Counted from the stretch's first letter, positions 38,525 to 48,750 are shown. The stretch is 64,000 nucleotides of DNA from Leptospira sp. (GCA_016742255.1 JACVCB010000003.1:1-64000), one strand, 5' to 3'. The notes: a model not told the origin generated them from the sequence alone. Numbers and translations: made by a program.

Positions 38525-38627
38525 AATACTTTTGATTCACTTTTTTACTTTACTTTTTTCCGAATGAGAATCTTATTTTGCCAGTTTGGTTTTACCACAC
38601 TCAAATTCAATTAGGTAGGTTCATTTT

Positions 38628-38924
38628 ATGTCATTCCAAGATGCAATCAAGGTTTGCTTTCAAAAATATGTCGATTTTAATGGAAATGCAAAACGTCCAG
38701 AATTTTGGTATTGGGTAGCATTTACATTTGTTGTTAGTTTTATCTTACAGATGTTCCTTCCCATTTTAGGAATGGTGTTTTCTTTGGCAGTTTTTTTACC
38801 AAGCATTAGTGTTGGCGCAAGAAGGTTACATGATGTAGGAATGAGTGGTTGGTGGCAATTAATAGGTCTTACAGGGATTGGACTGTTGGTATTGATTTAC
38901 TTTTGGGTACAAAAAGGTAAATAA
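38628..38924 (+). CDS. DUF805 family membrane protein
   Basis: The 98 residues match DUF805: an N-terminal VDFNGNAKRPEFWYWVAF segment, two or three membrane helices and the family motif VGARRLHDVGMSGWWQLIG. Members are small inner-membrane proteins of unknown function, often called YhaH-like. The AGGTAGG upstream serves as ribosome-binding site. It ends before a GC-rich palindrome. Confidence 0.9.
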   Translation: MSFQDAIKVCFQKYVDFNGNAKRPEFWYWVAFTFVVSFILQMFLPILGMVFSLAVFLPSISVGARRLHDVGMSGWWQLIGLTGIGLLVLIYFWVQKGK

Positions 38925-38987
38925 CCAAAGTGTTTCTTAATGCATTCAAAGAGTATTTGATTTCGCGTTAGGGACAAGTAGGGCTTG

Positions 38988-39015
38988 GTCACCTGCCATT
39001 GGAATGGTAGGTGAC
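38988..39015. repeat. Near-perfect palindrome after the DUF805 gene
   Basis: GTCACCTGCCATT and AATGGTAGGTGAC are complementary over 13 bases with one G-U pair and only two bases between. A GC-rich stretch (GGAAGCGTAAGCGCACC and on) and a run of seven T (39049-39055) follow. The composition is unlike the AT-rich surroundings, which suggests an intergenic repeat element and not a plain terminator. Confidence 0.55.
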
Positions 39016-39101
39016 GGAAGCGTAAGCGCACCCCGGATTGGCCCGACCTTTTTTTGGATCCATCATCTGCTTCAATGAATTAGGAACGCCCAATCAACTC
39101 T

Positions 39102-39995
39102 TTACTTTTCATTTTCCAGAATACTTAAATAAATTTCCTTTTGATTTTTAGAATGTTTTGATTGGTTAGAGGCAAATGTAAAGATAAATGATTGTTCTTC
39201 ATTTGATACCATTCTACTAATTTCGGAACCTGTAGGATATCCACCACAACCATCATGTGACCATTCAAATATAATCTCTGATTCTGTTTCTTTGAGAATA
39301 TTAAAATATAAATCACTACAATCTTTTGCTAACTCTGCTTTTACCGCATTCACGAAAACATTACGTCTTGAAGTTCCGATTTTTTTTAACAAAGTGAAAC
39401 GATAGAGTTCCTTCCAAATTTGGTTTGTGACTCCGCCTGGGAACAATTCTATCATAGAGATATTTTCATCATTTTCTGAGTGCCCAATGACCCATTTTCT
39501 TCCGTCAAAATTTCGATGGAATGGAACTTTGGTTAATTCTTTTTTAATTCCAAAATTTTTATCTAAAACCAAACGTAAGTTCTCTTTATTTTGTTCTGAA
39601 AAATTGATTGGTATGTGTAAGGATTTGATTTCACCATCTTTGTGTTTCAGTTCAATCGTGAAAAATTTGCTAGTATTGCCAGATTCAAAGATCCATTGAT
39701 ACTCCGCTTCGTTTAATGCGCTACTTTCTACGTATAACTTTCCTTTTTCGATGTTTTTGTCTTGGTTAAAGTATTCTTTTTTTTCTTCTCCATTCCTTTC
39801 AAAACCTCGGACGGAATCAATTTCATCAGTTTTTACCATCGCTAAAAAACTCCAACGAACTGATGTTCCATCAATGATAGGGCCTAAATTTTTTGCGACT
39901 GCCCATTCATTTTCCAATTGAGGTTTAACTTGTGCCTGTAAATAAACATGGGATAAAAAAATTGCGAATATGACTAGATTAGAAAGATGTTTCAT
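39102..39995 (-). CDS. Hypothetical exported protein
   Basis: The 297 residues start with a signal peptide (MKHLSNLVIFAIFLSHVYLQ, cleavage near AQA). The mature part is beta-rich and charged, with YVESSALNEAEYQWIFESGN and HDGCGGYPTGSEISR. It has one Cys pair (KDCSDLYF, DGCGGYP) that could form a disulphide. It is probably periplasmic. I recognise no family. It is a single gene, convergent with the DUF805 gene. Confidence 0.7.
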   Translation of the reverse strand: MKHLSNLVIFAIFLSHVYLQAQVKPQLENEWAVAKNLGPIIDGTSVRWSFLAMVKTDEIDSVRGFERNGEEKKEYFNQDKNIEKGKLYVESSALNEAEYQWIFESGNTSKFFTIELKHKDGEIKSLHIPINFSEQNKENLRLVLDKNFGIKKELTKVPFHRNFDGRKWVIGHSENDENISMIELFPGGVTNQIWKELYRFTLLKKIGTSRRNVFVNAVKAELAKDCSDLYFNILKETESEIIFEWSHDGCGGYPTGSEISRMVSNEEQSFIFTFASNQSKHSKNQKEIYLSILENEK

Positions 39996-40154
39996 AGTGA
40001 GTTCCTTTTTCAGTAACTGAATCAGGCCTCGATTTTATAGGAAGATTTTGGATCCGTCAATGAAATCCTTTGGATCAATTTGGAATTTAAGTTCAAAAGT
40101 AAGGAGGAAATAAGAAGTTAATGGAATTTATAAGGAAAGCGGGGAAAGGAATTT

Positions 40155-41249
40155 TTATGTTTTTGGTTTTGGTATTTGGTCAAGAGGGCTTTTGATATTT
40201 TCCAACCGACTCCTTGCAACTTTGGTGTAAATTTGTGTGGTTCGGACACTTGAGTGTCCGAGAAGAGTTTGGATCATTCTAAGGTCCGTTCCGAGTTCCA
40301 ACAAATGTGTCGCAAATGCATGGCGCAAACTATGAAAGGTGACTTTTTTAGTGATCTTTGCTTTAGCGGCCGCTTGGTTAAAAATAGATTCAGCCGTTCT
40401 GATGTGAAGAGGTCTTTTACCAGCACCCGGAAATAACCAAGTTATATTTTTGACTTCATTAAAACTGTATTTTAAGAGTAAATTGTATTCTCTCACTTGT
40501 AAGTATTCTTTGAGTTCGAGTATGAGGGAATTGGCAAGAATTGTGTATCTATCTTTTTTACCTTTTCCTTGTGTGATTCGGATCATGTTCCTTTCCAAAT
40601 CGATATCTTTTAATTGTAAATGGATTACTTCTCCTACACGTAATCCCGCTGAGTAACTAATGAGGAGCAGTATTTTATGTTTTAAATTTGGAAGTGCATT
40701 GAATATAGCCCTTGTTTCTTCCGCTGATAAAACTTCAGGTAATTTTGCATCGACTTTCATTTTTGGAAATTTGAGATTTTTCATCTGCTTACGGACTTCC
40801 CGGAAATAGAAAATGAAAGCTTGTCTTGCACTTCGGATAGTAGCAGAACGTAATGATTTTTCTTTTACTAGAAAGTCCAAATAGTTTTCGATATCCCTAG
40901 AAACAATATTCATAGGCAATTTTTCTGTGAAAAGCAACAGCCTGTATAAATGTGAATAATATGTTTTGGTGGTGAAAAATGAAAAATTCCTTTCCCTGGC
41001 CGAACGAAAAAAATCTTCTAATATCCCACATTGTTTTGGAATTTCATTTGCTAAATACCGGATATCATAATTTGAAAATTCAATTAACACACGTTTAATG
41101 GAAGCAGCATCATTAGGATAGGACCAACTTTTATCTTCAGGGTGGTAAATTGCCTTTGGAATTGATTTTGCGATTTTGATATACAATTCCGAATACGGAA
41201 AATAGAGATGGAATCGTTTATCATTTGATTTGTATTTGAGTTTGATCAT
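40155..41249 (-). CDS. Tyrosine recombinase / site-specific integrase
   Basis: The C-terminal catalytic domain has all active residues: Arg in SAGLRVGEVIHL, Lys in TQGKGKKDRYT, HxxR in FHSLRHAFATH, His/Trp position in LLGHSSVRTT and Tyr in IYTKV. It ends NIKSPLDQI, as in several integron- and phage-related integrases, but the integron-specific insert before the FP motif is missing. The N-terminal region (about 1-80) is an extra domain before a SAM-like core-binding domain (about 85-170). The 364 residues are longer than XerC/D (about 300). No phage, conjugation or cassette genes are beside it, so it may be a remnant or a stand-alone recombinase. Confidence 0.9.
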   Translation of the reverse strand: MIKLKYKSNDKRFHLYFPYSELYIKIAKSIPKAIYHPEDKSWSYPNDAASIKRVLIEFSNYDIRYLANEIPKQCGILEDFFRSARERNFSFFTTKTYYSHLYRLLLFTEKLPMNIVSRDIENYLDFLVKEKSLRSATIRSARQAFIFYFREVRKQMKNLKFPKMKVDAKLPEVLSAEETRAIFNALPNLKHKILLLISYSAGLRVGEVIHLQLKDIDLERNMIRITQGKGKKDRYTILANSLILELKEYLQVREYNLLLKYSFNEVKNITWLFPGAGKRPLHIRTAESIFNQAAAKAKITKKVTFHSLRHAFATHLLELGTDLRMIQTLLGHSSVRTTQIYTKVARSRLENIKSPLDQIPKPKT

Positions 41250-41378
41250 AAAACACCTAACTTAGTTTGATTCATTGGAATAGGTGAGGGCTTACGGTTT
41301 TGGTCCTGTGAACCTTTCGCTTTTTTTAGGATGAGAGGAAAATGTTGGTGATTGGAAAGGGTTTTGGGGGGGAGAGAA

Positions 41379-41415
41379 TCTAGTATCCCCGCCCTGATTA
41401 GGGTAGGGTTCTAGA
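41379..41415. repeat. GC-rich hairpin upstream of the integrase gene
   Basis: TCTAG/CTAGA ends enclose C-rich and G-rich stretches (CCCCGCCCT with AGGGTAGGG) around a four-base loop. It is followed by ACCCGCCACCC. The base composition differs sharply from the AT-rich flanks. It lies about 130 bases before the integrase start on the opposite side of transcription and could be an intergenic repeat or a recombination site. Confidence 0.5.
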
Positions 41416-41538
41416 CCCGCCACCCAATACGTTCCCTCTATCACGCCCAAGGCCAACGGACAAACGAAAATCAATTTAAAGATTTTTTTTTCTTGGAAAG
41501 TTCATGCTATAACACAAACTGAATTCTTTGGGAGTTAT

Positions 41539-41754
41539 ATGAATTTAGTCACAGTCGGATTAGGAATCTTTTTTATCCTTTATGGAATCACTACCTATAT
41601 TTTACGCCTCTACAAACCAGGATTTTTTTGGAAACTAGAACCCATGAAACAAAAATGGGGTGAAAAAAGAGGATACTACATTCATGTTTTTAGTTATTCC
41701 ATCTTACCAGTCGTATTAGGAATTGTGTATACAATTTTAGGTTTAAGGGGTTAG
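41539..41754 (+). CDS. Small membrane protein
   Basis: The 71 residues have two membrane helices (about 2-22 and 50-68) joined by a basic loop KPGFFWKLEPMKQKWGEKRG. GGGAG upstream is a fair ribosome-binding site. Small proteins of this pattern are common in Leptospira, but I know no function. Confidence 0.65.
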   Translation: MNLVTVGLGIFFILYGITTYILRLYKPGFFWKLEPMKQKWGEKRGYYIHVFSYSILPVVLGIVYTILGLRG

Positions 41755-41819
41755 GATCGAATAACGAGAGTTATTTTGGCGCCTCCAATCAATTTGATCA
41801 AAGAACAAATTTTATAAAT

Positions 41820-41877
41820 GGACCGGGCCCTACGCTGCAATCTTTCTCTATTTGAGAAAGGATTTCCGCTTCGGTCC
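41820..41877. repeat. Two-tier hairpin at the nadB 3' end
   Basis: Outer GGACCG (41820-41825) pairs with CGGTCC (41872-41877). An inner stem AATCTTTCTC (41839-41848) pairs with GAGAAAGGATT (41854-41864) with one bulge. It lies 15 bases from the nadB stop, so it would fold in the nadB mRNA tail; no T-run follows on the minus strand. Confidence 0.5.
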
Positions 41878-41891
41878 CTGGCGCAGGATTT

Positions 41892-43493
41892 TTACAATTG
41901 ATGGGAAAGGATTGTATCTTGCCTAGATGGAGTTCGGTCTTCAGGATAATCCGTACTAAAATGTAGGCCCCGGCTTTCCTTTCGTAATAACGCGGATCTG
42001 ACAATGAGTTCGGCAACTTTTACTAAATTACGAAGTTCTAATAATCCCAAAGAAACTGTAGTTCGATTGTAATAATCTTTTACTTCTTGTGAAATCAGTT
42101 TTAATCGACGAAGGGCACGTTCCAATCTCATATCAGACCTAACAATTCCAACATAATTACTCATGATGGTTTTAATTTCGATTAAGTCATGGGAAATTAA
42201 TACCCATTCTTCCGTGTTAGTTGTTCCTTCTTTGTTCCAATCAGGAATCAAATCGGTTTCTAAGGAATACTCAAGTTTCCCTTCAGATTTGATATCATTT
42301 GCAATCCGATGGGAAAATACCAAACATTCCAATAAACTATTGGACGCTAAACGATTACCACCATGGACACCTGTACAAGTTGTCTCACCACAAGCATATA
42401 AATCTGCAATATTTGTTCGTCCTAAGAGATCCGTGGCAACTCCACCACACATATAATGGGCGGCAGGAACAACTGGAATCGGATCGGTTGTGATATCAAT
42501 CCCTAGTTTTTTACAACGTTCATAAATCGAAGGAAAATGGCTTATGATGTCATTGGCAGGTCTATGAGTGATATCAAGGAGTACATGTGGTTCCCCTCTT
42601 TTTTTCATCGTATCATCAATGGCTCGTGCCACAATATCTCTAGGTGCTAATTCTCCCATTTCATGATAGTCTTTCATGAATGGTCTGCCACCTATCTCGC
42701 GTAAGATGCCACCATGGCCTCTCACTGCTTCTGAAATTAAAAAACTATTCCCTTGTTCATGGAAAAGCGAAGTAGGATGGAATTGGTAAAATTCCATATT
42801 TTTGACAATGGCACCAGCTCTATACGCACTTGCTACACCATCACCGGTGGCAATGTTTGGATTGGTTGTGTGCAAATAAACCTGGCCTGCACCCCCAGTT
42901 GCCAAAATTGTTTTTTTGGCTAGGACTGGAAATACTTCACCAGTCTCTGTATCGACTATGTAGGCTCCATAACAACGTAAGGGTAAATTTTCTTTATTTT
43001 TTAAATGGTGTTTGGTGATTAAATCTACACAAGCATGGTTTTCTAGAATTCGTATGTTTTGGTTGGCGTGAACATGATCAAGTAATGATTGTTCGACGGC
43101 ACTTCCTGTTCTATCCAGAGAGTGGATGATCCTATTTTTGCTATGTCCACCTTCTCGTGCTAAATCCAATTCACCTGTTTGGTTTCTTGTGAAAGGAACA
43201 CCCAAGTCCAATAGTTCTTTGACTCGGGTTGGACCTTCTTCCACCAAAACACGAACTGCTTCCAGATCACATAAACCTGCTCCGGATTCTAAGGTGTCTT
43301 TGATGTGTTCTTCGAATTTATCCTTATCATCAAAAACAGAGGCAATCCCACCTTGTGCATAGTTGGTATTCGATTCGTAGTCTGCTTTTTTGGTAACAAC
43401 AACAACCGAACCAAGCGGAGCTAATTTTAATGCGGTAAAGAGACCACTCACTCCGCTTCCAATGATCAGAAAATCTGATTTAATTCGAGTCAC
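41892..43493 (-). CDS. nadB: L-aspartate oxidase NadB
   Basis: This FAD enzyme oxidises aspartate to iminoaspartate, the first step of NAD synthesis. The dinucleotide fold is at the N-terminus ([18 protein letters not shown]), and [15 protein letters not shown], the active-site [16 protein letters not shown] and [22 protein letters not shown] are all family hallmarks. The 533 residues are normal. It starts with GTG at 43493. No nadA or nadC is beside it in this window. Confidence 0.96.
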   Translation of the reverse strand: MTRIKSDFLIIGSGVSGLFTALKLAPLGSVVVVTKKADYESNTNYAQGGIASVFDDKDKFEEHIKDTLESGAGLCDLEAVRVLVEEGPTRVKELLDLGVPFTRNQTGELDLAREGGHSKNRIIHSLDRTGSAVEQSLLDHVHANQNIRILENHACVDLITKHHLKNKENLPLRCYGAYIVDTETGEVFPVLAKKTILATGGAGQVYLHTTNPNIATGDGVASAYRAGAIVKNMEFYQFHPTSLFHEQGNSFLISEAVRGHGGILREIGGRPFMKDYHEMGELAPRDIVARAIDDTMKKRGEPHVLLDITHRPANDIISHFPSIYERCKKLGIDITTDPIPVVPAAHYMCGGVATDLLGRTNIADLYACGETTCTGVHGGNRLASNSLLECLVFSHRIANDIKSEGKLEYSLETDLIPDWNKEGTTNTEEWVLISHDLIEIKTIMSNYVGIVRSDMRLERALRRLKLISQEVKDYYNRTTVSLGLLELRNLVKVAELIVRSALLRKESRGLHFSTDYPEDRTPSRQDTILSHQL

Positions 43494-43548
43494 ATTGCAT
43501 CCAATTCATGATTAGTTTCAAAAATAGAGATTCTATAATCTAGAATCT

Positions 43549-45390
43549 TTATTTAGCATTCAACATCCCTTCGATGAAGTCCAAACTTCTAATTAACATA
43601 TAATCAGGTTTGATCGCATCGTTTGCGTGTTCTTTCAAATACGTATCAGCCTTGCCATTTTTTTTGGCATAATCCTTAATCGCATTCAAATTGAATTTTG
43701 ATTTCACAATCCCTTCATGTGGGATGAGAGGTAAGTGGTTCCACATATCCTCTTCTCGGTATCGGAAAGGGAAGGTTCCATCTGGTTCTTCAGAAACTTC
43801 TATGTCAGGTGAAACTCCAACCACTTGGATGGTTTTTCCGGAAGGAGAATAATACCTAGCATTTGTGATTTTCAAAAGGTAATTTGGATTGTTGTCCAAT
43901 TTTTTTAATGTTTGCACAGTTGCTTTTCCAAATGTCCTTTCACCAAGTAAAATTCCACGGCCATGGTGTTGGATCGCACTGGCAACAATTTCAGAAGCAG
44001 ATGCTGATTTTGAATTCATGAGCACAGCTAACGGAAGTTTTGTGATGTCCTTGATTTTTGCATATTTTTCATCATCACTTCTACCAGGAGTTTTTGTAGA
44101 AACAATGAGCCCTTTTTCGATGAACATATCAGCAATATCCACTGCTAAATCCAAAAATCCACCTGAGTTTCCTCTTAAGTCTAAAATCACTGCCTTTAGA
44201 GGTTTGCCATTCTCTTTGGCAGTTTTTTCCATTTCTGCTAAAGCTTCTGCAATTTGTGTATCAATTGGTGGTTCACCGTTTCCAGGTTTTACAAATCCAG
44301 TGAGTTTGATGTAAGCAACTTGTGGATTTTCTTTTACTAAGTGATAGGTTACGTTTTTGATCGTGATTTTATCACGAATCACTTCGATATCGATTTTTCC
44401 GGTATTCCCTTTGCGAGAGATGGTAAGCACAACTTTTGTTGCTTTTGGTCCCTTGATCTTTTTAACTACTTTATCAAGAGATAAGTTTTTGATGAGTTTA
44501 CCGTCAACGGCAACAATGTTGTCTCCACTGCGAATCCCAGCTTTGAGCGCAGGACTTCCTTCCAATGGATTTTCAACAATCACTTCACGACTTCCACCAC
44601 CAGAAAGGATGGCACCAATCCCTTCAAAAGATCCATCACTGATTTTGGACATGGATTCTTCCCAAACTTCTTCCAAAAAGACATTGGAGTGTGGGTCAAG
44701 AGAGTTTAAATAACCATTCGCAGCGGCAACAAACACTTGTTCCATGCGGAATTCTTTTTTGTCTTCTTCCTCTTCGTCAGGAAGTTCACCATCAAGTTCC
44801 ACAAGTCCTTTTAATACTGGAGTTTTGTATTTATCTAAATTGTCTTGGATGTAAGTGACAACCCGATCAAAATCCTTTCTTGAAAAATTAATTTCTTCCC
44901 AACGAGCAGAGATTACTGATTTTTTTAATTTTTCTTTTTCGATCAGTTTTTTGAGTTCTGCATCAGACAATTTACGGTTTTCATTTTTTTTCCGTTTCTC
45001 TTTTTGGATTTTTTCCACTTGGGTGTAATCAGGATCAAAAACGACAAATTTGTCAGATGGAGAGATTTTGAAAGTAGTCCCTGGCCAGAGATCTTCCTTA
45101 TCATCATATTTCTCTCTCTCTTTGAAATAACTTTCTGGGTAAATGTAAAGTGGATGGGGTAAACTTAAAAAAGCAAAACTTGCTGCATCGGTATAAGCAC
45201 GATTTACATTGATATGTTTGTCTATGTACAGTTTGTCTACTGTTCGAATGACAGTTTCAAAGTCGACATAAGTGAAATTGGTCTCGCGGTTTTGCGCTTT
45301 TTTCGCTTCTGGTTCGCAGGAAATAAAACCAACTGGTAAAGCAAAACTTAGAAGGGTGAAAAAGGATAGTAGATAAACAAATCGTTTCAA
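43549..45390 (-). CDS. Carboxyl-terminal processing (tail-specific) protease, S41 family
   Basis: The signal region ends [14 protein letters not shown], where the Cys could be lipidated. A long charged helical part (about 100-240) precedes the PDZ domain ([32 protein letters not shown]). The catalytic core has [14 protein letters not shown] and the Ser in [12 protein letters not shown], with the Lys in [10 protein letters not shown]. The 613 residues are longer than CtpA (about 450) and nearer the Prc/Tsp type. It probably trims periplasmic or outer-membrane proteins. It starts with TTG at 45390. It is transcribed away from the TPR lipoprotein gene. Confidence 0.94.
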   Translation of the reverse strand: MKRFVYLLSFFTLLSFALPVGFISCEPEAKKAQNRETNFTYVDFETVIRTVDKLYIDKHINVNRAYTDAASFAFLSLPHPLYIYPESYFKEREKYDDKEDLWPGTTFKISPSDKFVVFDPDYTQVEKIQKEKRKKNENRKLSDAELKKLIEKEKLKKSVISARWEEINFSRKDFDRVVTYIQDNLDKYKTPVLKGLVELDGELPDEEEEDKKEFRMEQVFVAAANGYLNSLDPHSNVFLEEVWEESMSKISDGSFEGIGAILSGGGSREVIVENPLEGSPALKAGIRSGDNIVAVDGKLIKNLSLDKVVKKIKGPKATKVVLTISRKGNTGKIDIEVIRDKITIKNVTYHLVKENPQVAYIKLTGFVKPGNGEPPIDTQIAEALAEMEKTAKENGKPLKAVILDLRGNSGGFLDLAVDIADMFIEKGLIVSTKTPGRSDDEKYAKIKDITKLPLAVLMNSKSASASEIVASAIQHHGRGILLGERTFGKATVQTLKKLDNNPNYLLKITNARYYSPSGKTIQVVGVSPDIEVSEEPDGTFPFRYREEDMWNHLPLIPHEGIVKSKFNLNAIKDYAKKNGKADTYLKEHANDAIKPDYMLIRSLDFIEGMLNAK

Positions 45391-45502
45391 GGGATCTCTC
45401 GTTTCGTGGATAGATTATCCTAAGAATTTCCGAATTTCCAGCCTAGGCAAGACAAAAAAAATTGGGACAAATCCAGGACACATGCATAACATAGACGGTG
45501 AC

Positions 45503-46507
45503 ATGCGCTCATTCGTTGTCCTGATTTTTGCCCTTTCTCTCTGGTTTTGTTCCTCCGAGCCAGAAAAGAACCCAAATCGTGATCCATATAGTTTGGAAAC
45601 CCTTCTTTTTTTGGAAGAGGTATTACTTGATGTTTGGGAAAACCCTTCGGCAAAAGAAGATGCAATGTCTCGACTAAGATATGTTTGCCGAACAAAAGAT
45701 ACTGACGATGGATATTTATGTTACATGTGGGGTCTTCTGGAATACCAACGTGGCAATTACAATGAAAGTTATGCTGGTTTTCGAAAGGCTTTAGAAAAAA
45801 ATCCAAACGACACCCTTTACAAAAACATGTTACGTTTATCCGCTGAAAAATCGGGAAACCTAGCGGATTTAAAAGCTCATTCGTATGATGGAGAAGTCCT
45901 CGCTTCTCTTTCTGAATTGGATAAACAATGCAAAGAGGAAAAATCCCCAAACATTTCCACCTTTCAATTTTTGATCGAACGAGGTGTTTTCACCAAGGAA
46001 TCCTTAAAACGTGGCAGTTTTTCGACTTGTTTCCAAAAATTAGAACCTAACGAACAAATTTCTCTTCAAAAACTAATCCGTAATCCCAATGTATCCTACA
46101 AGGAAAGGTTGTATGCGGACCAGATGAAGTCGGATCCGTTTACGAAAATTTGGGATACTTCCTCTTATCACCGTGGTGAATTGGGTAAGGAAATGGTGGG
46201 CGGAACACAAGGTGCAGTTTCTGCGACTGTCTCATCCAATGCAGAAGGAAATCCTTCCCTCGTTTCTGGGTCCAATCGCCCCTCTCCAATAACAGAGGCA
46301 TGGCGTAAGGTAAAACTTGCTTCGCTTTCAGGGAATGAAACCCAGGCAAAAGAAGCCTTTAAACAATTTATTTCCGAAGTACGTCTTTCCAAAACAAAAG
46401 GTAAGTCGGAAGCGATGATGGCAACCGCCTTAGAACGAGCAGCAAAATTATTACTCGAACAAGACCCGAGTTACGTTAAGATTCGTTTCCTTGCGAAAGA
46501 ACTTTAA
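45503..46507 (+). CDS. TPR-containing lipoprotein
   Basis: I choose ATG 45503, which gives the signal MRSFVVLIFALSLWFCSSEP with the lipobox ending in Cys16. A start seven codons earlier would put charged residues before it. The mature part has TPR-like helices (LCYMWGLLEYQRGNYNESYA, LEKNPNDTLYKNMLRL) followed by helical sequence and a Ser/Asn-rich linker (VSATVSSNAEGNPSLVSGSN). It is probably a periplasmic-side anchored scaffold. The 3' end overlaps pdxJ on the other strand by 32 bases. Confidence 0.75.
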   Translation: MRSFVVLIFALSLWFCSSEPEKNPNRDPYSLETLLFLEEVLLDVWENPSAKEDAMSRLRYVCRTKDTDDGYLCYMWGLLEYQRGNYNESYAGFRKALEKNPNDTLYKNMLRLSAEKSGNLADLKAHSYDGEVLASLSELDKQCKEEKSPNISTFQFLIERGVFTKESLKRGSFSTCFQKLEPNEQISLQKLIRNPNVSYKERLYADQMKSDPFTKIWDTSSYHRGELGKEMVGGTQGAVSATVSSNAEGNPSLVSGSNRPSPITEAWRKVKLASLSGNETQAKEAFKQFISEVRLSKTKGKSEAMMATALERAAKLLLEQDPSYVKIRFLAKEL

Positions 46508-47255
46508 GATATTCTTTTACCGTATTCCCTAATCCATCGACCAAACTTTGGGCCATGAGTCGATGGCCAATCGAAACTTCTGCAAGGAAAGGAAGTTTTG
46601 CAAATACTTGTAAATTCTTCGTATCAAGGTCATGTCCGGCATTGACACCTAACCCTCGTTTGTTTGCCTCAAACGCAGCCTGCTTATAGGATTCAAAAAT
46701 TTGAACGCCTTCCCTTACATCTGCATCAAATGCATGGGCAAATGGACCTGTATACAGTTCAATTCGTTCGGCACCGAGTAGAGTGACTTGGTCATAAAAC
46801 GTAAAATCAGTTTCCATAAAAAGCGACACTCGGATTCCTTCTTTTCGAAATGCCTCTACGATCGGTTTTAGTGTCACAAAAGTATTCGGATCCCTAAAAT
46901 CAAATCCATGGTCCGATGTGATTTCGCCTGGTTTCACGGGAACAAGAGTAGCTTGGTCTGGTTTTGCTTTAAGGACAAGCTCCAAAAACCGTTCACTTGG
47001 TTCGCCCTCAATATTGTATTCTTTTTTAGAAATTCCTAATTTAGTAATTTTTTCGTTGTAAGATTCCAAAAATTCCTTTAATTCGAATACATCTTGTTTG
47101 GTGATATGCCTTTCATCAGATCGAGGGTGAACTGTAATCCCGTGGGCACCAGAATCTAATATGATTTCTGACAATTTCAGAACATTTGGAATGGAACCTC
47201 CCCTAGAATTGCGGAGAGTGGCGATCTTGTTGACATTGACACTTAATTGGGTCAT
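46476..47255 (-). CDS. pdxJ: Pyridoxine 5'-phosphate synthase PdxJ
   Basis: PdxJ joins aminoacetone phosphate and deoxyxylulose phosphate to form pyridoxine phosphate, the last step of the DXP-dependent vitamin B6 route. Family motifs are clear: LSVNVNKIATLRNSRGG, ITVHPRSDERHI, YNIEGEPSERF, ATLVPVKPGEITSDHGF and VNAGHDLDTKNL. The 259 residues are slightly longer than the 240 usual. It is divergent from the FYDLN-type gene and convergent with the lipoprotein gene. Confidence 0.95.
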   Translation of the reverse strand: MTQLSVNVNKIATLRNSRGGSIPNVLKLSEIILDSGAHGITVHPRSDERHITKQDVFELKEFLESYNEKITKLGISKKEYNIEGEPSERFLELVLKAKPDQATLVPVKPGEITSDHGFDFRDPNTFVTLKPIVEAFRKEGIRVSLFMETDFTFYDQVTLLGAERIELYTGPFAHAFDADVREGVQIFESYKQAAFEANKRGLGVNAGHDLDTKNLQVFAKLPFLAEVSIGHRLMAQSLVDGLGNTVKEYLKVLSQGNES

Positions 47256-47359
47256 AGGAAAAAAAAAACTTTCCTTTAATTTTCATCCAGGAGAAAACCG
47301 TCCAATTTCAAAAAGGTTGTCCCAGAGAAGGGATTTCCAAAACTGTCAAAAGTACGTTT

Positions 47360-47863
47360 ATGGTCGCAAAAAAAGCAGCAAAGAAACAAGCACCGCCCAA
47401 AAAGAAAGCGGTTGCCAAAGAAAAACCGAGTAAGGACGCCAAGTCCTCTTCCCCGAAGGAAGATAAAAAAAAGGCCGTAGTCGGGTCCAAAGCCCCTGCT
47501 ACGAAGGCGAAGGTTGTACCTGCGCCTAAAACAGCCACAGCTCCGAAGGACAAACCGGCCCCGCAAGCCAAAGCTCCTGCTGTGAAAATTGATCCGAACA
47601 ACCCACTCGGAAAGAAGTTTAACTGTTACTCCTGTGGAACGAAGTTTTATGATTTGAACAAACCTGAAAAAAAATGTCCGAAATGCGGAGCTGACCAGTT
47701 GGCAAAACCAGCGATCAAATCTCGTATGGCTGCCATTCGCAGTTCGGAATATGAAGTGGAAGAAGAGGAAGAACCAGTCATTGAAGATGATGAACTCTTA
47801 GAAGAAACTGAGGAATTGGAAGAGACCGAAGAAGAGGAGGTCGTTGCCGAGGAAGAGGAGTGA
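47360..47863 (+). CDS. FYDLN-acid family zinc-ribbon protein
   Basis: The middle of the protein is a zinc ribbon, FNCYSCGTKFYDLNKPEKKC followed by PKCGADQ, with two CxxC pairs and the FYDLN signature of the TIGR02300 family. Unusually, the first 75 residues are a Lys/Ala/Pro-rich basic tail (KKAAKKQAPPKKKAVAKEK), while the last 45 are almost entirely Glu/Asp (EEEEPVIEDDELLEETEELE). So charge is split across the ribbon. The function is unknown. Its stop overlaps the GTG start of miaA, so it is coupled to tRNA modification. Confidence 0.9.
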   Translation: MVAKKAAKKQAPPKKKAVAKEKPSKDAKSSSPKEDKKKAVVGSKAPATKAKVVPAPKTATAPKDKPAPQAKAPAVKIDPNNPLGKKFNCYSCGTKFYDLNKPEKKCPKCGADQLAKPAIKSRMAAIRSSEYEVEEEEEPVIEDDELLEETEELEETEEEEVVAEEEE

Positions 47864-48750
47864 TCCTTCCCATCCTTGGTGGACCTACCGGTTCCGGAAA
47901 AACCTCTCTTACCCAAGCCCTTGACCCAAAACGTTTCGAAATTGTTTCTTTTGACTCTCGTCAAGTCTACCGGGATTTACCGGTAGGCACAACGGCTCCC
48001 ACTCCCGAAGAATTTTCCCATATCCGCCACTGGCTCGTTGGTTTTTTGAATGCAAACGAATCCATCAATGCCAATCAGTTCTCCCTGCTTGCAAGAGAAG
48101 CCATTTCCGATATCCAAGGCAGAGGGAAAATTCCCATTCTGATTGGTGGGACAGGATTTTATCTCCGCGCATTTCTATTAGGGATGTTTCCCGTACCAAA
48201 TGTACCAAAAGATACCAAAGATTATGTTTTGGAACTTCCATTAGAAGAAGCAAGGATGATGCTCCAAACAAAAGACCCGAGAGCAATGGAAAGTCTGTCT
48301 ATGCAAGATGGATACCGCATCAAACGTGCTTTGGAAGTTGTACTCACAGGAGTTTTGTGGTCAGAGGTATCAAAACAAACTGTAGGCGGATATTTACAAG
48401 ACCATCCAGAAGTGAAAATGATTGGGCACTGGTTGGATTGGCCACGTGACATTCTCTACAAACGCATCAATGCCCGAGTGAATCAGATCGTTAGTGGTAT
48501 GTTAGAGGAAACGAAAGAAGTGATTTCGAAGTACGGACCAAACTGTCCTGGGTTACGAACCTTGGGTTACAATTTTGCGCTTGCATTCTTAAATGGAACG
48601 ATAGACATTAATACATTCATTGAACAGTTGGCGCAAAGTCACAGAAATTATGCAAAAAGGCAAATTACTTGGTTCAAAAAAGAATCATTCCTTTCGCCCA
48701 TTTCTTTTGATGCCGCTGTCCAATTGTATACAAATATAGAACAAAGATAG
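47860..48750 (+). CDS. miaA: tRNA dimethylallyltransferase MiaA
   Basis: MiaA adds a dimethylallyl group to A37 of tRNAs that read UNN codons. The P-loop is GGPTGSGKTSL at the N-terminus, and VSFDSRQVYRDLPVGTTAP, ILIGGTGFYLRAF and RTLGYNFALAFL fit. The 296 residues are normal. It starts with GTG overlapping the previous stop (GTGA). It is followed by hfq, the widespread miaA-hfq order. Confidence 0.95.
   Translation: MILPILGGPTGSGKTSLTQALDPKRFEIVSFDSRQVYRDLPVGTTAPTPEEFSHIRHWLVGFLNANESINANQFSLLAREAISDIQGRGKIPILIGGTGFYLRAFLLGMFPVPNVPKDTKDYVLELPLEEARMMLQTKDPRAMESLSMQDGYRIKRALEVVLTGVLWSEVSKQTVGGYLQDHPEVKMIGHWLDWPRDILYKRINARVNQIVSGMLEETKEVISKYGPNCPGLRTLGYNFALAFLNGTIDINTFIEQLAQSHRNYAKRQITWFKKESFLSPISFDAAVQLYTNIEQR

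Noticed and set aside
41292..41474. 60-residue minus-strand frame upstream of the integrase
   Set aside because: It runs through the GC-rich hairpin, has low complexity and no ribosome-binding site.
45420..45950. 176-residue minus-strand frame
   Set aside because: Antisense to the TPR lipoprotein gene, which has a better signal peptide and codon pattern.
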